Below, piece after piece: positions 1-5,387 of a stretch of DNA of 5,458 nt. Below the pieces are notes generated by a model. It did not search any database and had not been told where the DNA came from. It was given only the letters and a program-made list of their open reading frames with translations. The stretch's first letter is position 1. Each line of letters begins with the position of its first letter. The stretch lies in contig CAPQQE010000060.1 of assembly GCA_948687865.1 (NCBI GenBank), positions 2,425 through 7,882 on the forward strand. The letters run 5' to 3'. Source of the stretch: an uncultured Bacilli bacterium (GTDB lineage Bacteria > Bacillota_I > Bacilli_A > RF39 > UBA660). The position numbers were made by a program, and so were the translations under genes.

Positions 1-12
1 TGGAGATATAAT

Positions 13-1149
13 ATGAGAAAAATAAAAAAATTTATAAAAAATAGGCCTAAAATTTATTTTTTATTATATAAAATATATTTGCCTATTAAGAAATTAAAAA
101 ACAAGAAAAGTTATGATAGACATTATATGATTTGTTTTAATAATTTGAAAAATGTGAAAAATCAAAAAAAGATTATTTATGTGGGTATACCAATACATAA
201 TAATCTTGGTGATTTAGCGCAATATTATTGTATAAAAAAATGGCTAAATGTTAATTATTCGCAATATGAAATTGTTGAATTTCCAGATAATATTATTTGT
301 CATAATCATAATAATATTATAAAAAAAATGCAGAATTTAATAAGTCCTAATGATTTTTTTGTTTTTCAAAGTGGATATAGAACAACTGATGTGGCAAATT
401 TTGAGGGTGAATATGCGCATCAGAAAATATTAAAAAATTTTAAAAATAGGATTATAGTATTTCCTCAAACTGTAAATTTTAGTTATGATAGGGAAATTAT
501 TAAAAGTCAAAATGCATATAATCAAAATGATAATTATTTATTTTTAGCACGTGATAATATCTCATATCTAAGTTCAGTGAAAATGTATAATGAAGATAGA
601 GTATTATTGTATCCAGATATTGTAACTAGTTTAATTGGAAATTGTAACATTGTTAATTTAGATAACAAAAGGAATGGTATACTATTTTGTCTAAGAAATG
701 ATGATGAAAAATTTTATTCAGATGAGGAATATGAAAAATTAATAGAACAGCTAAAAAACATTACTGATATCATAGATACAACGGATACAAATTCTCCTTT
801 AGACTTTGAATTTGATAAAAGTAATGTAGAAAATGAAATTAGCAAAAAATTAAATCAGTTTTCAAAATATAAATTAATTATTACAGATAGATACCATGGA
901 ACTATATTTAGTTTAGTTTCTAATACACCTGTAATTGTACTAAATTCTACAGATCATAAATTGTCATCAGGTGTTAACTGGTTTAAAGGAATATATGATA
1001 ATTTTGTATATTATTGTGACAACTTAAATAATGTTTACGAATTAGCAGATATGATATATAAAAGTAAACATACTGAAAGAATATCATCATATTTCAATGA
1101 AAAATATTATTTAAAATTGAAAAATGAATTTGATAAAAGGGTGAGATAA
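13..1149 (+). CDS. polysaccharide pyruvyl transferase family protein
   Basis: This is a 378-residue cytoplasmic enzyme of the polysaccharide pyruvyl transferase superfamily (PF04230 type, GT-B-like fold). Named members move pyruvate from PEP onto sugars of surface polymers, but many members in capsule loci have unproven substrates. Visible family motifs are NNLGDLA (63-69, N-terminal loop), FQSGY (118-122), FPQT (150-153), LARDNISY (178-185), YPDIV (200-204), TDRYHGTI (291-298) and PVIVLNSTDHK (306-316) followed by W323. The length is normal for the family. The first 32 residues are strongly basic and aromatic, which may help membrane association. The ATG at 13 is chosen because GGAG lies at 2-5, 7 bases upstream. 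The next gene begins 1 bp after the stop, so this is an operon member whose promoter lies upstream of the window. The glycine-rich GGG/SGGN segment of classical members reads SGY here, so the family call is firm while pyruvyl transfer itself is inference. Confidence 0.88.
   Translation: MRKIKKFIKNRPKIYFLLYKIYLPIKKLKNKKSYDRHYMICFNNLKNVKNQKKIIYVGIPIHNNLGDLAQYYCIKKWLNVNYSQYEIVEFPDNIICHNHNNIIKKMQNLISPNDFFVFQSGYRTTDVANFEGEYAHQKILKNFKNRIIVFPQTVNFSYDREIIKSQNAYNQNDNYLFLARDNISYLSSVKMYNEDRVLLYPDIVTSLIGNCNIVNLDNKRNGILFCLRNDDEKFYSDEEYEKLIEQLKNITDIIDTTDTNSPLDFEFDKSNVENEISKKLNQFSKYKLIITDRYHGTIFSLVSNTPVIVLNSTDHKLSSGVNWFKGIYDNFVYYCDNLNNVYELADMIYKSKHTERISSYFNEKYYLKLKNEFDKRVR
1137..1144 (+). promoter_or_regulatory. 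ribosome binding site of the interrupted nitroreductase gene
   Basis: AAGGGTGA, containing GGTGA (1140-1144), lies 6 bases before the ATG at 1151 and overlaps the last codons of the upstream gene. It identifies 1151 as the original start of the nitroreductase gene. The TTG at 1432, where the longest uninterrupted downstream frame would begin, has no such site. Confidence 0.65.
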
Positions 1150-1215
1150 AATGAATTTAAGGTTTTTTTTGAAAAAAGTATATCATAAGATAAAAATTTA
1201 TATAGAATTTATTAA

Positions 1216-1243
1216 TGAGGGAAAAATTTTAAATATGAAATAG
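1216..1243 (+). other. frameshift site in the nitroreductase gene (A5T4 tract)
   Basis: The switch must occur here. The downstream frame carries stops at 1213-1215 (TAA) and 1216-1218 (TGA), and the upstream frame stops at 1241-1243 (TAG). Adding one A to the A5 run (1222-1226) or one T to the T4 run (1227-1230) restores a single frame. The nearby T8 run (1163-1170) cannot be the cause, because shifting there runs into the 1213 and 1216 stops. Confidence 0.75.
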
Positions 1244-1431
1244 AAGAAAATAAAAATAATTTAGAATATAAACTATTAATTTTATCTCATAGCATTGAAA
1301 AAGGGCTATGCATTAAAACAAATGTAAGACCTTTTGGAGATAAAAAAATTTTAGAAATAATTGATACATTAAAAATATATTATTCAAAGGGATATGACAA
1401 TAGTTTTTCTATAAACTTAACTCTAAGTATT

Positions 1432-2121
1432 TTGCATAGATATAAGGAATTCTATGAAGAACATGATTTTGTAAATGAAAAAATATATTGTATTGTTACT
1501 GAATTTTTGGAAAAATTTAATGATTATGATAGTATAGAATGTGGTGCAAAAGAATACACATATATAAATGACAGTATTAATTATAATAAGTTATTAGATA
1601 GTCGACATTCAGTTAGAAATTTTTCCGATAATGCTATAAGCAAGAGTGAATTAGATTATGCAATAAACTGTGCTATAAAATCACCAAGTGCATGTAATAG
1701 ACAAATGGTTAAGGCTTATTGCTTTCTAAATAAGGACAAAAATAAAATAGAATTGATTAATAGATATGCCCAAGGTTTAAGTGGATTTGATACAGAAAAT
1801 ATTAATTATTTTGTTATAACATATGATGTAAGTGCATTTCTTTTCCCTGGAGAGAAAAATCAAGGAATGTTTAATGCGGGATTATTTTGTACTAATTTAG
1901 TAAATGCATTGCATAATGAAGGTATTGGGTCATGTTTTATTCAATATGCGAATTCATTAAAAGAGGAAAAAAAGATGAAGAAGAAGATAGGAATACCTGA
2001 AAGTGAAAGAGTTGCTGTACTTATAGCGTTTGGTAAATATGAGAATAAATATTTTATACCTAAAAGTGCAAGAAAAGACATAACTGATATATTGAAAATG
2101 GTAGAAGAAGATTATGAATAA
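1432..2121 (+). CDS. nitroreductase domain fragment (possible restart product, TTG start)
   Basis: This is the longest piece of the interrupted gene that could be read without recoding: 229 residues from a TTG. It keeps the complete FMN-binding nitroreductase core, with SRHSVRNF at 57-64, SPSACNRQ at 84-91, the GMFNAGLFCTNL helix at 145-156 and FGKYE at 200-204. It lacks the EKGL/RPFG N-terminal region. No Shine-Dalgarno sequence precedes the TTG (the upstream bases read CTCTAAGTATT), so efficient independent translation is doubtful. It is listed so the reader knows the core domain is undamaged. It is the same gene as the pseudogene entry, not an additional one. Confidence 0.4.
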   Translation: MHRYKEFYEEHDFVNEKIYCIVTEFLEKFNDYDSIECGAKEYTYINDSINYNKLLDSRHSVRNFSDNAISKSELDYAINCAIKSPSACNRQMVKAYCFLNKDKNKIELINRYAQGLSGFDTENINYFVITYDVSAFLFPGEKNQGMFNAGLFCTNLVNALHNEGIGSCFIQYANSLKEEKKMKKKIGIPESERVAVLIAFGKYENKYFIPKSARKDITDILKMVEEDYE

Positions 2122-3520
2122 ACAATCTAAGTTATTAAAAAATTCTATTATTTTAGTTGTTGGTAAACTTTGTACACAATTTATTTCTTTTCTTCTACTA
2201 CCTCTATATACCTCTTATCTTTCTACACAAGAGTATGGGATTATTGATTTAGTTACTACATATATTACATTACTAGTTCCAATAATTACCATACAGATTG
2301 AAATGGCTTTGTTTAGATTTTTGATTGATTGTAGGTCAGATGATTCAAAAAAATCCATTATTATTTCAAATAGTTATTTTGTTGTATTTATTATATCAAT
2401 AGTCTTCATTATTATATCATCTATATTAATTAGTATATTTAATATTTCATATGGAATGTTTTTAATTTTAATGGTATTAGTAACTATTGGTTCAAATATT
2501 TTATTACAATCATCAAGAGGTATAGGTGATAACTTAGGTTATTCATTAGCATGTATTATTACAGCGATCTCCAATATATTATTAAATATAATTTTATTAG
2601 TTTATTTTAAGATAGGTATATATAGTATTTTTATATCCACTATTATATCAAATCTAATTTGTATTATATTCTTACTTATTAGAAATAAATTTTATAAATT
2701 TTGTTCATTTAAACTTATTTCTAAAACTGTAATAAAAAAAATAATTTTATATTCTTTACCTCTTGTTCCTAATGGAATTGTTTGGTGGATAATTGATACT
2801 TCAGATAGAACATTAATATCTATCATAATTGGAACTAATGCAAATGGAATTTATTCTGTAAGTAATAAATTTTCAAATATAATTAATAGTTTCTATGGTA
2901 TATTTAATATGTCTTGGACTGAATCGGTATCAATTTATATTGATGATGACGATGATTTCTTACAAAATGCATTTAATACTATTTTTAAATTTATTTGTAG
3001 TTTATGTTTAATTTTAATCAGCGGAATGTTTATTATTTTTCCTATTTTAGTTGAGAGTAAATTTAAATCAGCATACGAATATATTCCTTTATTAATTATT
3101 TCATCGATTTTTAGTATGTTATCAGGCAACTTAGGTTCTGTATATGTTGCAAAGAAAAAGACAAAGGACATTGCCAAAACTACGATTTTAGCAAGTATAT
3201 TGAATATTATAATTAACTTATTATTAATAAAAAAATACAAGTTATATGCGGCTGTTATATCTACTTTTATTTCGTTCTTTATAGTATTTTTAATAAGATA
3301 TTTTGATGTTCAAAAATATGTGGATTTAAAATTAAAATATTCTAATATTGTCATGTTTTCCATATTATTTTTGATTTGCATTACTATATATATATATAAT
3401 AATACAATTATAAACATTATAAATTTTGTAATTATTATTATATTAACTATAATAATTAATAAAAAAGAACTATCATATAGTATTAAAAAAATATTAAAAA
3501 AGATATATAGACAAACTTAA
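2114..3520 (+). CDS. Wzx-like polysaccharide flippase (oligosaccharide flippase family)
   Basis: This is a 468-residue integral membrane protein of the MOP/MATE-like polysaccharide transporter family (PF01943 type). Such proteins flip undecaprenyl-diphosphate-linked repeat units from the cytoplasmic to the outer face of the membrane. The hydropathy suggests 12 to 14 transmembrane segments spread along the whole chain. The N-terminus is typical: a basic start, then PLYTSYLSTQEYGIIDL (30-46) and an Arg in the second segment (R68). The mid-protein helix SLPLVPNGIVWWIIDTSDRT (214-233) and GIYSVSNKFSNI (245-256) are further family hallmarks. An acidic DDDDD run (277-281) sits in a loop. The length is normal. 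The ATG at 2114 lies inside the last codons of the nitroreductase gene (8-bp overlap) with only a weak AGAAG site, so translation is probably coupled to the upstream gene. If the upstream frameshift is real, expression may depend on ribosomes reading the second frame. It is the last gene of its operon. Confidence 0.92.
   Translation: MNKQSKLLKNSIILVVGKLCTQFISFLLLPLYTSYLSTQEYGIIDLVTTYITLLVPIITIQIEMALFRFLIDCRSDDSKKSIIISNSYFVVFIISIVFIIISSILISIFNISYGMFLILMVLVTIGSNILLQSSRGIGDNLGYSLACIITAISNILLNIILLVYFKIGIYSIFISTIISNLICIIFLLIRNKFYKFCSFKLISKTVIKKIILYSLPLVPNGIVWWIIDTSDRTLISIIIGTNANGIYSVSNKFSNIINSFYGIFNMSWTESVSIYIDDDDDFLQNAFNTIFKFICSLCLILISGMFIIFPILVESKFKSAYEYIPLLIISSIFSMLSGNLGSVYVAKKKTKDIAKTTILASILNIIINLLLIKKYKLYAAVISTFISFFIVFLIRYFDVQKYVDLKLKYSNIVMFSILFLICITIYIYNNTIINIINFVIIIILTIIINKKELSYSIKKILKKIYRQT
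3385..3398 (+). repeat. (TA)7 dinucleotide tract inside the flippase gene
   Basis: Seven uninterrupted TA units encode part of a YIYIY stretch in the C-terminal membrane region (about residues 425-428). A slipped unit would change frame and cut off roughly the last 40 residues. The tract is short, and background AT-richness is enough to explain it. Confidence 0.6.
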
Positions 3521-3559
3521 TATTCTACGAAGAAAATATTAGTGTACAGCATAATAACT

Positions 3560-3591
3560 ATATAATGATGTTTAACATCATTATATTTTTT
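3560..3591 (+). terminator. intrinsic terminator after the flippase gene
   Basis: The left arm TATAATGATG (3561-3570) pairs perfectly with CATCATTATA (3576-3585) around a TTTAA loop. The stem can extend by one more A-T pair at each end. A T6 run follows at 3586-3591. It lies 40 bp after the flippase stop and ends the left operon. The stem is AT-rich, so it may be moderate in strength. Confidence 0.75.
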
Positions 3592-3832
3592 GTAATAAGA
3601 TTTATTATGATACTTCTCTTATTAAATTATTTGAATATTTTATTATTCATTAAATATGTAATATAATATTTATAAATAATTCTTATATAAAATTAGCATA
3701 ATAAAAGAGAAAAAATTATAATTTAACTAAGAGCAATATATATATCATAATTTACCTAAATTCAGGAACATCCTTTTTTACTATAATATGTAAGCATTAT
3801 AATAGTAAAAAGTTTATTTTCAAGTTTATTAA
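3592..3832. other. AT-rich intergenic region without a recognised gene
   Basis: No reading frame with a plausible start and ribosome binding site is visible here on either strand, and no tRNA or known riboswitch is recognisable. A TATAAT at 3662-3667 lacks a convincing -35. A small AGGA-ACA-TCCT hairpin (3764-3774) runs into a T6 run, and an inverted repeat lies at 3775-3811 (separate entry). A short non-coding RNA cannot be excluded but is not supported. Confidence 0.5.
3775..3811. repeat. 10-bp inverted repeat upstream of the LCP gene
   Basis: TTTTTACTAT (3775-3784) is the exact reverse complement of ATAGTAAAAA (3802-3811). The 17-bp centre can pair further, imperfectly (TATAATATG against CATTATA). 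It lies about 20 bp upstream of the -35 of the LCP promoter. It could be an operator, a terminator read on the minus strand, or chance in AT-rich DNA. Two TATAAT hexamers lie within it (3782-3787 and 3798-3803). Confidence 0.5.
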
Positions 3833-3861
3833 TTTACTAAACGCATTATACGTGGTATAAT
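3833..3861 (+). promoter_or_regulatory. sigma-A-type promoter of the LCP gene
   Basis: The -35 is TTTACT (3833-3838; 4 of 6 to TTGACA). A 17-bp spacer follows, then an extended -10, TGGTATAAT (3853-3861), with a perfect TATAAT. Transcription should start near 3867-3869, giving a 5' leader of about 20 bases. This is the best promoter in the window and indicates that the LCP gene is transcribed separately from the left operon. Confidence 0.75.
3845..3861. promoter_or_regulatory. palindrome ATTATAC-GTG-GTATAAT over the -10
   Basis: A perfect 7-bp dyad with a 3-bp centre covers the end of the spacer and the whole -10 element. Such a position would suit an operator, since a bound dimer would block RNA polymerase. 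The palindrome is seen directly; its role is inferred. Confidence 0.45.
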
Positions 3862-3886
3862 ACTAATAATAAAGGAGTTAGTATTA
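3858..3886. promoter_or_regulatory. 9-bp dyad around the LCP ribosome binding site
   Basis: TAATACTAA (3858-3866) is the exact reverse complement of TTAGTATTA (3878-3886), with the Shine-Dalgarno sequence in the 11-bp centre. A second register pairs TACTAAT (3861-3867) with ATTAGTA (3883-3889). Because transcription from the adjacent promoter starts at about 3868, the left arm would be missing from that mRNA. A DNA operator is therefore more likely than an RNA hairpin, unless transcripts read in from upstream. Confidence 0.4.
3871..3877 (+). promoter_or_regulatory. ribosome binding site of the LCP gene
   Basis: AAAGGAG lies 11 bases before the ATG at 3889, a slightly long spacing. It fixes the start, since no other in-frame start codon lies close downstream of it. 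Confidence 0.75.
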
Positions 3887-3888
3887 GT

Positions 3889-5304
3889 ATGAAGGATTTT
3901 AAGAAAATTAATATTTTAAATTTATTTAATTTAACATTTGTTACTATTTTTATGATATATGTAATGAGTTTAAATTTAATACCAAAAAAGTATTTGTTAA
4001 TTATTTGTGCAGCACTATATATATATCCAATATTATGTGTCATTTTGACTAATATAAAATTTAAATTTTTTAAGATATTAGGAATTATACTTATTATCGT
4101 ATCTTATATATCTATGATAGTTAGTTCTTATTTTGTAGGTAGAGGAGATAAATTTTTAGATAGTATATTTGATAATGCAGCAGAATATGAATTTGTACAA
4201 TATTATGTTGTAAGTTATGCTGAAAGTGAAGCTAATAGTAGAAATGATATAAATGATATTGTATATTATTCTAATGAACCTAATATGGAGGATGCTATAA
4301 AAACATTTAATGAGTATGTTAAAGTAGATACAAGTCCAAATGAAGATATTTTAAATTTATTTGCGCAACTATCAAATAGGCAAATTAATTTTGTATTAGT
4401 TAGTAATAGTTTATATAATTCTATATTTGAGTTAAATGATAGTCTTAATAAAGATAATTATAAAATAATATATAAATATAATGTAAAAAGGGAAAATAAG
4501 AAGGAAGAACCCAAAAAAAGGAAATCAAATAGTTTTAATTTATATATAGGTGGGACTGATTTTGCTAATTTAGCTGATTTTAATATGATAGTAACAGTTA
4601 ATATGGATACGCATAATGTATTACTTACAAGTATTCCTAGGGATTATTATATTGAAGAATATAATACTGGTGGAAAAAAAGATACACTTAGTTTTATGGG
4701 TGCAAATGGTTTAGATGTCAATAAAAAATCATTAGAAATGCTTTTTAATACAAATATAGATTATTATTTAAAAATAAATACAAAAAGTTTAGTAAAAATA
4801 GTAGATACTATAGGTGGCATTAATTATTGTTCTGATATTAGTTTTACAACATCACATGCATTAGTACTTGATACTTATGATGACAGAAAAGGTAAAAAAT
4901 TAAATATTAAACAAGGTTGCCAAAGATTAAATGGAATAGAAACTTTAACTCTTGCCAGAGAAAGAAATGCATTTCCTGGGCGTGATAGAGTAAGACAAAA
5001 AAATTGTCAAGCTATAATGGTTGATATATTTGATCAGTTAAAAAGTGTTAATACATTAACTAATTATAATGAGATATTAAATTCACTTAGTGAATTATAT
5101 GAAACAACTCTCCCTAGATCAATTATCGAAAATATAATTAAAGATACAATAAGTGGAAATAGTTGGAAAATAAATCAGCAATCAGTAGATGGAACAGATA
5201 CTGTAGACTATGTACATTTATCAACACTTAAAGGCTTTGTAATGTATCCAGATATGACTACAGTAGAAGAAGCAAAGATTAAAATAAATAATATATTAAA
5301 GTAA
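3889..5304 (+). CDS. LytR-CpsA-Psr (LCP) family protein, CpsA/Wzg type
   Basis: LCP proteins are membrane-anchored phosphotransferases on the outer face. They move undecaprenyl-diphosphate-linked capsule, teichoic acid or similar polymers onto peptidoglycan. This 471-residue protein has the CpsA/Wzg layout: three membrane segments (about 9-29, 35-55, 60-83), an extracellular accessory domain (about 95-200), a charged linker (199-212) and the LCP domain (about 215-385). Core motifs are GGTD (221-224), ADFN (229-232), SIPRD (248-252) and ARERNAFPGRDRVRQ (356-370), followed by NCQ. Against pneumococcal Cps2A as I remember it, D224, D230, R251, R357, R359 and R369 match conserved residues, but the Arg before the second Asp is Leu (L228) and the Gln of the NQQ segment is Cys (C373). 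The length is typical. The gene has its own promoter and a terminator 8 bp after the stop, so it is probably monocistronic. The LCP call is firm; which polymer it transfers is unknown. Confidence 0.92.
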   Translation: MKDFKKINILNLFNLTFVTIFMIYVMSLNLIPKKYLLIICAALYIYPILCVILTNIKFKFFKILGIILIIVSYISMIVSSYFVGRGDKFLDSIFDNAAEYEFVQYYVVSYAESEANSRNDINDIVYYSNEPNMEDAIKTFNEYVKVDTSPNEDILNLFAQLSNRQINFVLVSNSLYNSIFELNDSLNKDNYKIIYKYNVKRENKKEEPKKRKSNSFNLYIGGTDFANLADFNMIVTVNMDTHNVLLTSIPRDYYIEEYNTGGKKDTLSFMGANGLDVNKKSLEMLFNTNIDYYLKINTKSLVKIVDTIGGINYCSDISFTTSHALVLDTYDDRKGKKLNIKQGCQRLNGIETLTLARERNAFPGRDRVRQKNCQAIMVDIFDQLKSVNTLTNYNEILNSLSELYETTLPRSIIENIIKDTISGNSWKINQQSVDGTDTVDYVHLSTLKGFVMYPDMTTVEEAKIKINNILK

Positions 5305-5311
5305 TTTAGTG

Positions 5312-5338
5312 AAAAGATAATTAAAGTTATCTTTTTTT
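5312..5338 (+). terminator. intrinsic terminator after the LCP gene
   Basis: AAAAGATAA (5312-5320) pairs exactly with TTATCTTTT (5327-5335) around a TTAAAG loop. The T run covers 5332-5338. It starts 8 bases after the LCP stop codon. The stem has a single G-C pair, so read-through into the following frame is likely. Confidence 0.7.
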
Positions 5339-5374
5339 AGTGGAGATAAAATAGAAAATGTCAAATAAATATAT

Positions 5375-5382
5375 GAGGTGAT
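5375..5382 (+). promoter_or_regulatory. strong Shine-Dalgarno GAGGTGAT
   Basis: This is an eight-base exact match to the complement of the usual 16S rRNA 3' end (core AAGGAGGTGATC). It is the longest match in the window. It points to a translation start around 5388-5392, where the codon found is ATA rather than ATG. Confidence 0.6.
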
Positions 5383-5387
5383 TTAAA

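Larger units (their letters stand above)
1151..2121 (+). pseudogene. nitroreductase family protein, interrupted by a frameshift
   Basis: Read across the break, this is a protein of about 323 residues from the FMN-dependent nitroreductase superfamily, in the long form found in surface-polysaccharide loci. The first frame starts at ATG 1151 and stops at TAG 1241-1243 after 30 codons. The second frame is open from 1219 to the TAA at 2119-2121 and contains no ATG or GTG before the conserved region. Joining them at the A5T4 tract gives an N-terminal helical region with HSIEKGL (47-53) and RPFGDKK (60-66). The nitroreductase domain follows, with SRHSVRNF (about 151-158, FMN phosphate contact), SPSACNRQ (178-185), a helix GMFNAGLFCTNL (239-250), GIGSC (258-262) and FGKYE (294-298). 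Family members bind FMN and use NAD(P)H; the substrate here is unknown. The gene sits between the transferase and the flippase, 1 bp after one and overlapping the other by 8 bp. The family call is strong. Whether the break is a real mutation, a sequencing error or recoding is open. Confidence 0.8.

Noticed and set aside
1163..1170. T8 run near the nitroreductase start as the cause of the frameshift
   Set aside because: A one-base change here would put translation into the second frame upstream of its stops at 1213-1215 and 1216-1218, so it cannot restore the gene.
2935..3240. 101-codon open frame on the minus strand within the flippase gene
   Set aside because: It lies wholly inside a clear membrane-protein gene on the other strand. 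Its hydrophobic composition mirrors the AT-rich coding strand, and it carries no recognisable domain.
3662..3667. TATAAT as a second promoter in the intergenic region
   Set aside because: The hexamer is perfect, but the bases 17 upstream (TTTATT) are a poor -35, there is no TG extension, and TATAAT is common by chance at this base composition.
3764..3779. AGGA-ACA-TCCT plus T6 as a terminator of a small RNA
   Set aside because: The stem is only 4 bp with a 3-base loop, too weak to call, and no convincing upstream promoter or conserved RNA structure is visible.
3846..4043. 65-codon open frame on the minus strand over the LCP promoter and N-terminus
   Set aside because: It is antisense to the LCP membrane segments, has no domain, and is explained by the AT-rich hydrophobic coding sequence opposite.
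5342..5353. TGGAGATAAAATA as another damaged gene start (GGAG followed by ATA 5351)
   Set aside because: The frame from 5351 closes after five codons (TAA 5366-5368). It resembles the other starts in the window only through shared AT-rich composition.
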